64,000 nucleotides of DNA from Chitinophagaceae bacterium (GCA_016706055.1 JADJKL010000011.1:273687-337686), one strand, 5' to 3'; shown: positions 1-11,150, numbered from the stretch's first letter. A program made the numbers and translations. The notes: generated by a model from the letters alone, not told the origin.

Positions 1-1838
1 AATTTTTCTTGGCTGCCGGAAAATCATTTAATACGAGAATGGAAGAAGTTGCAACAATCAGCAATGAGATTCTTTCAAAGCCATTTAATTTTTCAGTTAA
101 TGAGTCTGTTTTGTTTGATGCAGACAAGCTTGATTATCCAGTAACAGTTGAGGAAAGAAAAGATCGTTGGAGAAAGAAATTAAAATACATGACCCTTGAG
201 CGGTATGTAGATTTATTAGAAGTAAAGGAGAAGAATAAAGGCAAAGAAGGATTTGTTGTAAAATCAGATACAGAACTGGAAAAAGAGGCGAGAGAAAAAG
301 TTCAGAAAATAATGGACAGAACTTTCGATCGTTACAGGCTAAAGTCTTCTGATGATGATAAGTTCAACATTTTTGTAAATGCGATTACTACAACATTTGA
401 TCCGCATTCAGAATTTTTTCCACCGGTAGATAAAAGATATTTTGATGAAGAGATGAGTGGCCGTTTTTACGGAATCGGTGCTTCATTGCAATATGATGAA
501 GGAAATATAAAAGTAGCAAGTGTAATTACCGGAAGCCCTGCATGGAAGTCAGGCGAAATACAAGCTGGTGATGTTATAGTAAAAGTAGCACAGGCAAAAG
601 AAGATCCTGTTGAATTGACTGGCTTTGTAGTTACAGATGCAGTAAAACTAATTCGTGGTAAAAAGGGAACTGAAGTAAATCTTACGTTACGTAAGCAAGA
701 TGGAACATTTAAAGTAGTTTCTATTATAAGAGATGAAATTGTGCAAGACGAAACTTTTGCTCGGAGTGCTATTGTAAAAAATGAAACATCCAAGATTGGG
801 TATATTTTCCTTCCTGAATTTTATGCTGATTTCGACAGACCAAATGGCAACAGAAGTTTTACTGATGTTGCAAATGAGGTAACAAAATTAAAAGCAGAAA
901 ATGTAGATGGTATTGTAATTGATCTTAGAAATAATGGCGGCGGCTCTTTGTATGACGTAGTACAGATGGCTGGCTTATTTATTGAGGATGGTCCGATTGT
1001 ACAAGTTAAAGACAGAGAAAATAATGCAAGTGTATTGAAAGATAAAGATCGCAATGTTTTATATACAGGCCCATTAGCTGTAATGGTAAATGAATTCAGC
1101 GCATCTGCTTCAGAAATATTTGCAGCAGCTATTCAGGATTATGGCAGAGGAGTAATTATAGGAAGCACTTCTACTTATGGAAAAGGAACTGTGCAGCGTA
1201 ATATCGGTTTAGATGAAAACGGGTTTTCACTTTCTAATGCAGAATTAGGAACTGTGAAACTGACGTTACAAAAATTCTATAGAATCAACGGAGGTTCTAC
1301 GCAGCTTAAAGGGGTAAACTCTGATATCGTTTTACCTGATAATTTGGAATACCTCAAAGTAAGGGAGAAAGATGATGAAGATGCTTTGCCTTGGGATGAG
1401 ATTAATAAAGCAATCTATAAAAACTGGAATCCAGGTTATGATTTAAAAACGATTCAGCAATTAAGTAATAACCGTTTGCAAAATGATAACACATTTAGTT
1501 TGATTAAAGAAAGTGCAGAATGGCTTTCTGATCAAAACAACAAGGAATATTCTTTACAAATAGATAAGTATAAAGAAGAACAAGAGGCTATTCGTAAAAC
1601 GGTTAAACAACTTGAGTCATTATTAAAACTAAAAAATGAGTTGGATGTAACTGCATTGCCAAAAGAAGCTGACCGCTGGTCAGAGGATAAAAACAAGCAG
1701 GAGAGGTTTCAGCAATGGCTAAAATCATTACAGAAAGATATCTACCTTGATCAGGCAATGAAAGTGATGAATGATATGATTAATCAGCAAAACCTGGCAA
1801 AAGTTAAAGGAAACGAAGAACCTAAAAAAGCATTCTGA
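1..1838 (+). CDS. prc: Carboxy-terminal (tail-specific) processing protease, 5' truncated by window edge
   Basis: Periplasmic S41 serine protease that degrades or trims proteins from their C-terminus. The frame is open to the first base, so the N-terminus lies outside the window; about 610 residues are visible where the family usually has around 700. Counting residues from the TTG at base 9: a PDZ region at about 150-240, then the S41 catalytic core with the SASASE motif (Ser366 the probable nucleophile by alignment to E. coli Prc as I recall it) and Lys392 in TYGKGTVQ. The C-terminal 150 residues are charged and helical, like the tail domain of Prc-type proteases. A strong bidirectional hairpin follows the stop. 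Function is firm from the motifs; the substrate is unknown. Confidence 0.93.
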   Translation, partial: FFLAAGKSFNTRMEEVATISNEILSKPFNFSVNESVLFDADKLDYPVTVEERKDRWRKKLKYMTLERYVDLLEVKEKNKGKEGFVVKSDTELEKEAREKVQKIMDRTFDRYRLKSSDDDKFNIFVNAITTTFDPHSEFFPPVDKRYFDEEMSGRFYGIGASLQYDEGNIKVASVITGSPAWKSGEIQAGDVIVKVAQAKEDPVELTGFVVTDAVKLIRGKKGTEVNLTLRKQDGTFKVVSIIRDEIVQDETFARSAIVKNETSKIGYIFLPEFYADFDRPNGNRSFTDVANEVTKLKAENVDGIVIDLRNNGGGSLYDVVQMAGLFIEDGPIVQVKDRENNASVLKDKDRNVLYTGPLAVMVNEFSASASEIFAAAIQDYGRGVIIGSTSTYGKGTVQRNIGLDENGFSLSNAELGTVKLTLQKFYRINGGSTQLKGVNSDIVLPDNLEYLKVREKDDEDALPWDEINKAIYKNWNPGYDLKTIQQLSNNRLQNDNTFSLIKESAEWLSDQNNKEYSLQIDKYKEEQEAIRKTVKQLESLLKLKNELDVTALPKEADRWSEDKNKQERFQQWLKSLQKDIYLDQAMKVMNDMINQQNLAKVKGNEEPKKAF

Positions 1839-1858
1839 GTTATTATAAAATAATTCTA

Positions 1859-1898
1859 TTAAAAAAGCCCAGGTAACTAATTGCCTGGGCTTTTTTAA
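1859..1898. terminator. Bidirectional intrinsic terminator between prc and the ROK kinase gene
   Basis: Perfect inverted repeat AAAAAAGCCCAGG / CCTGGGCTTTTTT with a 10-base loop. It carries an A tract on one side and a T tract on the other, so it can end the rightward protease transcript and the leftward kinase transcript. Confidence 0.9.
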
Positions 1899-1915
1899 TA
1901 TGGTTTTTAATATTA

Positions 1916-2875
1916 TTAATTGTCCCAAATTAAAGCACTGGCACCAAGTATAGCCGCATCCGCTTCATTCAGTTGGCTAAATATCAACTTGACTTTATTT
2001 TTAAATATCTGAATAAGGCTGGCTTCCATTGCTTGCCTTGTTGGATGCATAATTAAGTCTCCGGCTTTTGTCAAACCACCAAATAGTACAATTGCTTCTG
2101 GAGAAGAAAATAAAACAAAGTTTGCTAAAGCTTCACCCAATATCTGCCCAGTAAAATTAAATACCTCATTGGCAATGTTATCACCTTTTACAGCACAGTC
2201 ATATACTGTTTTGCTAGTAATTAGATCATTGATGCTATAATCTCTAAGTAAGCTTTCTTCTTTTGGGTTTTTTGTCAACAACTCAATTGCAGTTTCTCTA
2301 ACGCCAGTTGCAGATGCATAAGACTCAAGTGAACCTCTAATACCAGTTCCTGCATGTAACCGACCGCCAGGTCTTATGATTGTATGCCCCAATTCGCCAG
2401 CAAAGCCATCATGTCCCAAAACTATTTTGCCATCAATCACAATTCCGCTTCCTACACCTGTGCCTAATGTGATAGTGATAAAGTGTTTCATCCCTTTTGC
2501 ACATCCGTATTTCATTTCGCCCATGGCGGCGGCATTCGCATCATTGGTGAGTTTGACGGGAAGGCTGAATTTATCAGAAGTAATTTTAGCAAATGGAATA
2601 ATGCCCCGCCATTTCAAGTTTGCAGCATATTCAATAGTGCCGGAATAATAATTACCATTGGGTGCACCAACACCGATGCCGGCAAATTTTTCAATACCAC
2701 CAGCTTTTTCAATCAATGGCGTCAGTTTTTCATATAGCTCATCTACAAAACCTTGAACACCTTCAGCTTCGTTAGTAAGCATTCTATCTTGAGAAAGGAT
2801 TTTTCCATGCTTATCAACTATACCAAATTTTGTGTTAGTACCACCAATATCTACACCAATTGCAAAATCAGACAT
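1916..2875 (-). CDS. ROK family sugar kinase (glucokinase-like)
   Basis: 319 residues, normal for a ROK kinase. The ATP-binding loop DIGGTNTKFG is at residues 9-18, the catalytic Asp is D112 in NDAN, and the ROK signature begins ELGH at 161-164. The family probably phosphorylates glucose or another hexose in the cytoplasm. An odd point: the usual zinc-binding cysteine cluster (CxCGxxGC) after the ELGH histidine reads RLHAGTGIRGSLE here, with no cysteine, so this protein should lack the structural zinc or bind it differently. It is 23 bases upstream of an FHS-type sugar transporter gene on the same strand order (transporter first, kinase second), suggesting uptake and phosphorylation of one sugar. 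Glycogen genes lie next door. Exact sugar specificity cannot be read. Confidence 0.85.
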   Translation of the reverse strand: MSDFAIGVDIGGTNTKFGIVDKHGKILSQDRMLTNEAEGVQGFVDELYEKLTPLIEKAGGIEKFAGIGVGAPNGNYYSGTIEYAANLKWRGIIPFAKITSDKFSLPVKLTNDANAAAMGEMKYGCAKGMKHFITITLGTGVGSGIVIDGKIVLGHDGFAGELGHTIIRPGGRLHAGTGIRGSLESYASATGVRETAIELLTKNPKEESLLRDYSINDLITSKTVYDCAVKGDNIANEVFNFTGQILGEALANFVLFSSPEAIVLFGGLTKAGDLIMHPTRQAMEASLIQIFKNKVKLIFSQLNEADAAILGASALIWDN

Positions 2876-2898
2876 ACTGTTTTATTTGTTTTATTTTT

Positions 2899-4558
2899 TT
2901 AATGTCCGCCACTAGCTATTTCTGCATCATAATCAATGCCCTGTTTGCGCAATATTCCTTTTACCAAAAATGCAAATAATGCGAGGTAAGCAAAACAAAC
3001 TGCTGCAACAATATATGATTGATGAATGCCTATTACATCCGCCAGTTTTCCCTGAATTGGCGGAATAATACCACCACCCAATATCATCATAATCAAAAAA
3101 GCGGACCCTTGTGATTCATATTTTCCCAAGACCTGCAATTGACAAGCTAAAAATAGACGGCCACATAATAGAACAGCAAAGCCCTGCACTAAGGAAAGCA
3201 TAAATTGCTACTGTTCCGGTGGATAGCAAACCTATAACCATTCCCGCAACACCAAGCAAACTGAATAATAATAAGGTCTGAACAGGTTTGTCTTTGCTAA
3301 AGAAAAAAGCAATAATTAAAACGATAACACATATCACATAATAATAAAGAGCCGATACATTATAATTTGATAGGTAAATAATCAATATAAGAATTCCAAA
3401 TGCTACAAGTGGAACAACAACTTGTAATAGTTGTTTTTTTGTTTTACTAAAATTAAAGGCTCCTACAGCACCTGTCCATCGTCCAATCATCAAACTGCCC
3501 CAATACATCATAATATAAGGAGTGGCTTGAGAGGCTGATAAGGAACCGAATTCTTTTTGCTTTAATAATTCTCCGAGATTGCTACCAACGGCAACCTCTA
3601 CTCCAACATAAGTAAAAATGCCCAGCATGCCCAATACTAACTGAGGGTAACGCATAGCACCCCAACCTGCAGGTTTTTTTCTTGCACTAAGGTTAGATGC
3701 CAAAAGGCCGATTACTACAACAGCTAATGCACCAAGTAGCCAGCGGAGACGATACATTTCTAAAGCTTTCTGTTCAGCTTCTGTTGCATTCACCAAAGGA
3801 TTTTTATAGGTGCCGAATACAGGAACAAACATGGCGCCCAGCAAAACGGTCATGATGAGCAGCATGATCAAAGCCTTGTTTCCACTTTCTGTTTTTTCAA
3901 GTATAACTCCCGAAGGAACTTTTTTAGAAAAATTAAACATTGCTGCTGCGCTGATAAATAATGCACCAACACCAACATATAAAACGATTACTTTGGAAAG
4001 GCTTAATGCGGCAATTTGATCGTCCGTAATTGCAGCGGTGGTTCCAAATAGTGCCAATGCAACAACCAATGGTCCGATAGAAGTTCCAAATGAGTTAACC
4101 GCACCGCCTAATGTAACTCTGGCAGTACCTGTAGCCGGATCTCCGAGTGTGATAGCGAAAGGCTGGGCCGCTGTTTGTTGTAAAGAAAAACCAAGAGCAA
4201 CAATGAACAATCCTACCAGCATTCCGGCAAAGCTGTTGCCATTCACGGCCATAATCATTGCTGCAGCACCTAATGCGGAAAAGAGAAGGCCATAAACGAT
4301 GCTTTTCTTATATCCCCACTTGCCAACAAGATCCTTTCCACTAACGGTTCCAAAAATGAATAATAATAATGCACCTACATAATATGCAGTATAAAACGCA
4401 AAATCTATTAGCTGACTTTGAAATTGATCAAGATGGAAATAGTGCTTACAGAAAGGAATGAAAACACTATTGCCGGCAGCAATAAATCCCCAGAAAAAGA
4501 ACACAGTTACCAAAGTGCCTAATGCGCCATAGTTGGTTGGTTGTTTGGGTTGACTCAT
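2899..4558 (-). CDS. FHS-type sugar MFS transporter, with a one-base frameshift
   Basis: Inner-membrane major facilitator protein resembling the L-fucose/glucose-galactose permease group. The start chosen is the ATG giving MSQPKQPTNYG; upstream in-frame residues look non-coding. About 552 residues once repaired, with some 12 hydrophobic segments. Near residue 478 the frame ends as ...GLGKI-stop, while the +1 frame continues smoothly as ...GLGKYESQGSAFLIM to the true stop, so an AAA run appears to have gained one A near base 3125. Without repair the last 75 residues (final two membrane spans) are lost. Because the second half is well preserved I read this as a sequencing error. It likely feeds sugar to the ROK kinase encoded directly downstream. 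Confidence 0.85.
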
Positions 4559-4777
4559 ATTAAATGATTGTTTATTTTTATTAAGGTGATGAAAGTATAA
4601 CAAATTTTGGTTACGTTAAAAAACAGTTGTTTGTATTGTTAGCAGGTTGTATAAAAAATGAGTACATTCATTTAGGGGTAAATGAGATATATGAAATGTC
4701 CGGTTTGTTTATGTATATGGTGTTTTTGTTTCAGCCATAAACAACCTAATTTCAAGTAAAACAGTTATAAATTAATT

Positions 4778-6199
4778 ATGGAGATTGTTCATGTAGCAGC
4801 AGAATGTTATCCTGTGGCGAAAGCAGGTGGTTTGGGCGATGTTGTTGGTGCTTTACCTAAATATCAAACAGAACTTGGTCATGTGGCAAAAGTGGTAATG
4901 CCGATGTACCGTACTAAATTTTTATACGATAATGAATGGGAACTGGTGCATGAAGGTGGCCAACATATTGGTCCGCAGTTTTTTCATTATAGTGTTATTA
5001 AGGAAAAGACCAATAAGTTGGGTTTTGATTTGTACCTCGTTGATATCAATGGATTGCTCGACAGAGAAAAAATATATGGCTATGATGATGATACAGAAAG
5101 GTTCCTTTCCTTTCAGGTAGCCGTTTGCGACTGGATTAGTAAATGGGCGCATAAGCCTGATGTTCTTCATTGCCATGATCATCATACCGGCCTAATTCCT
5201 TTTTTTGTAAAATATGCTTTAGAGTTTAAAGATAGTATGGCCGATATCCCTACTGTGTTTACTGTCCATAATGCACAATACCAAGGTTGGATCGGTTGGG
5301 ATAAATATTACTTGCTTCCATCTTTCGATAGCTGGAAATGGGGAATGTTAGATTGGGAGAAAACAATTAACCCAATGGCATCTGCCGTTAAATGTGCCTG
5401 GAAAGTTACAACCGTTAGCCATAGTTATCTGGATGAGCTAAAAGAAGCCGCAAATGGTTTGGAACATTTATTTGGATATGAGCAAGGAAAAAGCCATGGC
5501 ATTTTAAACGGAATAGATACACAGGTTTGGGATCCGCTAACGGATAGCCTTATTGCAAAAAACTATGATAAGGAATTAGTAGAAAAAGGCAAACGGAAAA
5601 ATAAAAAAGAACTGGCTGGTAAGTTTGGGTTAGATCCGGATAAGCCATTGATATCTTTCATCGGAAGGTTGGTAGGAGAAAAGTCAGCAGACTTATTACC
5701 CGAAGCAATCAGTCAATCCATTTATCAGCATAATGGCCATGCTAATTTTTTAGTGTTGGGTTCTGGTGACCCACAATTGGAAGATCAGCTAGATCAGATG
5801 AAACACAAATTTGGAGGATATTTTAATTCTTATATTGGCTATAGTGAGCCGCTTAGTCATTTAATGTATGCTGGTTCAGATTTTTTGCTGATGCCAAGTA
5901 GGGTAGAGCCTTGTGGATTAAACCAGATGTATGCGTTGCGTTATGGAACTGTTCCTATGGTACGAAATATTGGCGGTTTAAGAGATACAGTAACTGATAT
6001 GGGAGACACTGACGGTTTTGGAATTCGGTTCGATCAGGCGAATGTTGGAGATATTACTTATTCGGTTGGCCGTGCTATTGACCTTTACAATAATAAACCT
6101 GACCTTTATAGCTGGATGAGAGGTCATATGATGACCATCGATCATTCATGGGACAGTTCTGCACAACAATACATAGATTTATACAAGTCATTGAAATAA
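4778..6199 (+). CDS. glgA: Glycogen synthase (ADP-glucose-dependent, GT5)
   Basis: Cytoplasmic enzyme that extends alpha-1,4-glucan chains from ADP-glucose. The 473-residue length is standard. The N-terminal substrate loop KAGGLGDV is at residues 15-22; the second Rossmann domain carries the ISFIGRL segment and the conserved PSRVEPCGLNQMYALRYGT nucleotide-sugar-binding segment. Start is the ATG after a TTAATT stretch; no alternative upstream. Only 10 bases separate it from glgC, so the two are almost certainly one operon. A second, one-domain GT5-like protein is encoded at 57238, but this is the full catalytic enzyme. Confidence 0.96.
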   Translation: MEIVHVAAECYPVAKAGGLGDVVGALPKYQTELGHVAKVVMPMYRTKFLYDNEWELVHEGGQHIGPQFFHYSVIKEKTNKLGFDLYLVDINGLLDREKIYGYDDDTERFLSFQVAVCDWISKWAHKPDVLHCHDHHTGLIPFFVKYALEFKDSMADIPTVFTVHNAQYQGWIGWDKYYLLPSFDSWKWGMLDWEKTINPMASAVKCAWKVTTVSHSYLDELKEAANGLEHLFGYEQGKSHGILNGIDTQVWDPLTDSLIAKNYDKELVEKGKRKNKKELAGKFGLDPDKPLISFIGRLVGEKSADLLPEAISQSIYQHNGHANFLVLGSGDPQLEDQLDQMKHKFGGYFNSYIGYSEPLSHLMYAGSDFLLMPSRVEPCGLNQMYALRYGTVPMVRNIGGLRDTVTDMGDTDGFGIRFDQANVGDITYSVGRAIDLYNNKPDLYSWMRGHMMTIDHSWDSSAQQYIDLYKSLK

Positions 6200-6209
6200 A
6201 AAATTAGTT

Positions 6210-7502
6210 ATGGCAATAAGAACGATAACGCATTCAAAAGAAATCCTTGCTATTATACTTGGCGGTGGTGCTGGGTCTAGATTGTCTCCATTAACTGCAA
6301 CCCGTTCCAAACCTGCTGTTCCCATTGCAGGAAAATACAGATTGGTAGATATTCCAATTTCAAACTGTTTAAATAATGGAGTTGGTAGAATGTTTGTATT
6401 AACGCAATTCAATTCAGCTTCACTCAACAGGCATATTAAAAATACGTATCACTTTAGTGCATTCAGCAAAGCCTTTGTTGATATTCTGGCGGCAGAACAA
6501 ACTCCCGATAACCCAACATGGTTTCAGGGAACTGCAGATGCGGTAAGACAAGGGCTTCGCCACATTGAACCATTTGAAAGTGACTACATTTTAATCCTTT
6601 CGGGTGATCAGCTATATCAAATGGATTTTGCAGAAATGCTGGACAATCACAAAGCCTTAGGTGCAGATATTTCTGTTGCCACTATTCCAGTTGTGGAAAA
6701 GGAAGCACCGGAATTTGGTATTCTAAAATCTGGTGATGGATTAATAAAATCATTCATTGAAAAGCCTAAAAAAGAATTGTTAGCTGATTGGGTAAGTGAT
6801 ACTGGCGAAGAAATGAAGGCGCAAGGAAGAAACTATCTTGCCTCAATGGGCATTTATATTTTTAATACTAAACTGCTTTACGATTTATTAAGGAATGAGT
6901 ATAAAGATGCAACAGATTTTGACAAAGAAATAATCCTCAACTCAATTGAAAAGTATAAAGTAGCAAGTTATCAATATGAAGGCTATTGGACTGATATTGG
7001 AAATATTTATTCATTCTTTGAAGCGAACCTTGATTTGACAAAAGACATTCCTTTGTTTAATCTTTTTGATAATGATAGAAATATTTATACAAGACCGAGG
7101 ATGTTACCGCCCGCCAAAATTAGTGGTACTACATTGGAAAAAGCATTGATAGCAGAAGGTTCTATCATACATGCATCCAGACTAGAGAACAGTGTTATTG
7201 GTATTCGGTCAAGAATCGGAAATGGCAGCACCGTTGTAAGCACTTATATGATGGGTAGCGATTACTATGAAACATTGAATGATATTGCGGATATTTCTTC
7301 TAACGGCCTTCCTTTGCTTGGTGTGGGAGATCGTTGCTATATTAAAAATGCTATACTTGATAAGAATGTGAGAATAGGAAATGATGTGCGAATTAATGGA
7401 GGAACTCATCTTGAAAATGTGGACCATGCATTATATACAGTAAAAGACGGAATTGTTGTGGTAAAGAAAGGCGCAGTTATTCCAAATGGGTTTGTTATTT
7501 AG
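6210..7502 (+). CDS. glgC: Glucose-1-phosphate adenylyltransferase (ADP-glucose pyrophosphorylase)
   Basis: Makes ADP-glucose from ATP and glucose-1-phosphate, the committed step of bacterial glycogen synthesis. 430 residues. The nucleotidyltransferase loop GGGAGSRLSPLT and the following RSKPAVPIAGKYRLVDIP block are near the N-terminus; the C-terminal third has the left-handed beta-helix pattern of hexapeptide repeats (for example ENSVIGIRSRIGNGSTV). The N-terminal and C-terminal blocks are the more plant/cyanobacterial-like variety common in Bacteroidota. It follows glgA by 10 bases, and the branching enzyme glgB lies 5 kb downstream, on the far side of an IS-disrupted receptor gene. Confidence 0.96.
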   Translation: MAIRTITHSKEILAIILGGGAGSRLSPLTATRSKPAVPIAGKYRLVDIPISNCLNNGVGRMFVLTQFNSASLNRHIKNTYHFSAFSKAFVDILAAEQTPDNPTWFQGTADAVRQGLRHIEPFESDYILILSGDQLYQMDFAEMLDNHKALGADISVATIPVVEKEAPEFGILKSGDGLIKSFIEKPKKELLADWVSDTGEEMKAQGRNYLASMGIYIFNTKLLYDLLRNEYKDATDFDKEIILNSIEKYKVASYQYEGYWTDIGNIYSFFEANLDLTKDIPLFNLFDNDRNIYTRPRMLPPAKISGTTLEKALIAEGSIIHASRLENSVIGIRSRIGNGSTVVSTYMMGSDYYETLNDIADISSNGLPLLGVGDRCYIKNAILDKNVRIGNDVRINGGTHLENVDHALYTVKDGIVVVKKGAVIPNGFVI

Positions 7503-7532
7503 ATAAATATCGCTGGTTATATTTTTCAATGA

Positions 7533-8262
7533 TCAAATAATAAAATTGACCACAAGCTTGCTTCCGTAATCTACCCAATCTTTTAAAATTACCTCTAGCG
7601 ATTTCATAAGTACTGTACTTTTGTTGCAGGAGTCACTTTATTAAGATTAATATCATTCACTTCTACTTTGGTTGCAAACCAGGTGGCATGTAGCCGTGGT
7701 ATGCCCATTCCTAAAATCATTCCAGGTAATCCCTGAATGCCTTCTGGTCCGCCGGTTACCAATAACTCATCTGTATAAAATGCAAATACGGCAATTGAAT
7801 CATTCAATATCCCAATAGCTTTGCGACAATCATATCCTGCAATAGTTCTTGTATCATTGGTAAGCTTCCATTTTATTTTTAGCAAACTGTCTTCTATCAG
7901 AAATGTTTCTTCAAAAACCGGTTTTTGCGATATACTTATTCCTTTTTTGTAATCCGTGAACACAACATTTTTATCACCAACAGGCCGATACCAACTACGA
8001 GAATCTACAGGAACTTCTTTCCGGGTTTATAAATGGAGTGGCTTGTATCACCTGTAAATTCATAATAATTTATCAACGAAACAGGATAGCGGTCTTTATT
8101 CTGTTCGAACCAACTGTTACCTTCTTCCATATCTTTCATCAGCTGGCGGACACTTGTTGTTTTTTCAAAATCTACTTTAATTGTTGGTAAGAAGCGGATT
8201 TGTGAGTTAGCAATAAATGCTAGCAAGCAAATGATGATTGTGCTGATTATATTTTTTTTCAT
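7533..8262 (-). CDS. GLPGLI family secreted protein, two frameshifts
   Basis: Bacteroidota-specific GLPGLI family of unknown function. It begins MKKNIISTIIICLLAFIANS, a signal peptide. The family name motif appears as EGIQGLPGMILGMG. The reading frame breaks twice: near 8012, where the continuation is ...VPVDSRSWYRPVGDKNVVF, and near 7604, where the true C-terminus continues as MKSLEVILKDWVDYGSKLVV, which matches the usual ending of the family. Repaired length is about 243 residues. Its ATG overlaps the stop of the upstream receptor gene as ATGA, so the two were translationally coupled. GLPGLI genes are often paired with such carboxypeptidase-regulatory-domain receptors. Frameshifts may be errors, or decay following the IS insertion upstream. 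Confidence 0.75.
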
Positions 8263-10119
8263 TTCTTTTCTCCTCCAGGCATTTTATTAAATGACCATTC
8301 AAATTTTAAAAGAAAATAACGGCTAATTCGCTGAAAACGGTTATCAGAAATAAAAGTGCTATTGATAGTCCGGGTAAATCCTTTATTGTCATCCAGTATA
8401 TCATTTGCCGATAAAATAAGTTTGCCTGCATCTTTCTTTAGAATCTTTTTAGAAAGCCAGGCATTCCATACCACTAAATTGGTGTTGGTAGCAAAGGCAT
8501 TTATACGTTGCCGTAGGTCTGCATTAACATCTGTAAAGAATTCCATCTTCCAGGGTAATGTAATATTGGTTCCTGCTCTTACACCATATGTAAAATAGTT
8601 ATTATTAATGCTTGATTTAAGAGATGAGTTGGATGCGTTATAACCAATAAATGGCCCGAAATTTAAGCTGAACTTTTGATCATTACTATAAGAGAAAAAG
8701 GAAGTAAGGGTAGTTGAAAAAAAGTTAGTTAATGCCTTTGCATCATTTACAAAATTCACATATTTACCGCCATTGGCATCTATGTATATGCCATGACCTA
8801 ATTTTTTATTTACTCCCATGCCTTTATTATACTGTGCATAGAAATACCAATTATTGTTGCCATCAACATTTACCGGATAATAAGTTCTTTTCCCTGTAGT
8901 AAGGTCAATTGTATTATACTGGGTAATGGTTTTTTGCTGAATATCATAGCTAAGGTTAACCCAAATACCTGTTTGCTTAAGTACTTTATATTGATTAAAG
9001 CTGAGACTTATTCTATGATTAAAACCGACTTTCAGATCGGGGTTACCTATATATTCGTTCAAGGGATCTGTATTATCTCTCAGTGGTTGAAGTTGATTGA
9101 TGGTTGGCTGGCGGGTAGTCCCTCTGTAACTGATCGAATAGCTGGTTTGCGGTTTAGGTGAAAAATTGAACTGAGCCTGTGGCGTATAATTTATAAAATT
9201 AAATACAGAAGTTGTACTAACATCAAGATTATCAAGATCAAGTCTTACTGCAGATAATCCTGATCCAAATCCAAGTTTGATTTTTTTACCCGCATACCTG
9301 AATAAGGCGTTACCACTATGAGAAAAAGCATCCAGAACAAAATTATTGCTGAACTCTGGAATCTCCACTTCATATTTCCCGTTGAAATCTTTTTCTAATG
9401 TTTTTCTTAGGGAAGTAGAATGGTTTTTATTATACGCATAATCTACAATTAATGTCCAAGTTGCAGATAACGGCTCAGAAAATAACGTTTTAACTCCCAG
9501 CGTTGTAGAACGGCCATCAAATAGTTTTTGTTGATCTATGGTATCAGAATAGTTATACGAACCATTGTTAAAATACCGGATAATCGTATTGTTTAATCCG
9601 TTGTTTTCATCTTCGGTAAGCCCATAACGAAACGTTGTTTGCCAAAGCCTGTTTTTCTTTTTGAAAAGCTGTTTATATACAAGTTGATTGTCTGTTTGGT
9701 TTCTTATTGTATTATTAGAGTAATCCCTGAAACTTCTGTTCACTGTATCAATGTTAACGTCAAGAAATTCACTCATGTTGGTTCCAGTAGTAAAACCAAT
9801 TTTGCGGGTAAAGGCCGTTACTATTTTAATTGAAGCCAATGAATCTATCTTCCATTCATATTTTCCGTTTAGTGCATGTTGCTGATTTAATCCTTTTTTT
9901 GTAGAGTAATTGTTTGAATAGGTAAGACCCGAGGGAAGTATGTTCTGCGTTAAAGTAGTACCAATATTGGTAGTGCCAAGTCTATTAAACCTGTAAGAAA
10001 AGTTTACATTGTGTTTGTCTTCATTCCATTTATTGGAGAATAAACCGCCTGCTGTGTAAGCATCAGGTAGTCCTTGCAGATTCCAGTCATTAAAGTCGTC
10101 AGCACCGCCAAATGTATCG

Positions 10120-10199
10120 TCCTAAAATCTGTTTACTGTTTTTTTAATAATCCTGCTATTGGTTTACTGTTGTATTTATAGTCCTGAAATGGGTTTATA
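10120..10199 (+). repeat. Three 19-bp terminal repeats phased at 31 bp at the left IS end
   Basis: Copies start at 10120, 10151 and 10182 and read TCCTAAAATCTGTTTACTG, TCCTGCTATTGGTTTACTG and TCCTGAAATGGGTTTATAA. The spacing is exactly 31 bp each time, about three helical turns. The right end of the IS has only one copy, inverted. Confidence 0.8.
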
Positions 10200-10263
10200 A
10201 ATGTTCAACAGTTGTTATTGATATGAAAGTTAGCAGATAAACGCTTTCTTACCAAAAGAAGGT

Positions 10264-11150
10264 TCACATCGTTTGATTTTCTGGTTTAGGTTTATAATAG
10301 TTCTTCCAATTTTTAGTGGTGACAGTATTGTTTTTATGTACATGTTCCGGGGTCTTCATGCTGCAACTAAGATGTGGTCTTTCTACATTGTAATAATTTA
10401 CAGCCTGATCTAATTTGCAATGCAGTTCGTTTATGTTTTTAAACTGATAATGTTCTAAATATTCTTCTTTAATAATTCCATTTAATCTTTCGGCAATCGC
10501 ATTTTCAAGCGGGTCTCCGTTTTCTGTCATACTGATTTGTATGTGCTGCTTTTTTAAGATTTTAATATACTCATCGCAGCAATACTGGGTACCTCTGTCT
10601 GAATGATGAATAAGTGTATGCCTGGCAGGCAATGGATTATTTTTAAGAGCCATCTTCAACGCTTTTTGAGTATGTATGGCTTCCATGTTTTCAGCTAACT
10701 GATAGCCGAGTATTTTTTTGGAATAGGCGTCCATGATGAAGCTGATATAGACGGGTTTAGTTTTTATTTTATAATAGGTTAAATCGCTTACCCAAAGTTG
10801 ATTAATATGTGTAAGCACCATATCTCGGATGATATTGGGATACTTTCGAAACCTGTGATAGGACTGTGTTGTAGCAATGACCCGCCTTCTTCGTTTAATT
10901 AGAAGGTGGTATTGTGCCAGCAGATCAAAGAGAGCATCCCGGCCCATTTTATGCCATGCTCCATCATAAAAGGATGGAGCAGTTCATAGAGTTTGGGCCA
11001 CCTAATGCAGGATGGCAGCATCTTATATTGGCAACTTGTTTCAATACAAGATCTGTTTCAATGCCTGTTGTTTCCTTTCGCCAGTTGTGTTGATAAAAGG
11101 CTTGTGGTGTAACTCCAAATAACCGACAAAATAGTACCAGCCTTTTCCGC
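10264..11150 (-). pseudogene. IS3-family transposase OrfB, frameshifted
   Basis: DDE integrase-type transposase subunit. The N-terminal part is legible in shifted frames: LVLFCRLFGVTPQAFYQ, then ...CHPALGGP, then (after a missing A near 10990) KLYELLHPFMMEHGIK, then (after another missing A near 10948) MGRDALFDLLAQYHLLIKR onward to the stop. The catalytic core has D in WVSDLTYY, D in HHSDRGTQYC and E in ENAIAERLNG. Because of the two frameshifts no full-length product is expected. Without the OrfA C-terminus, programmed fusion of OrfA and OrfB is also impossible. Confidence 0.85.
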
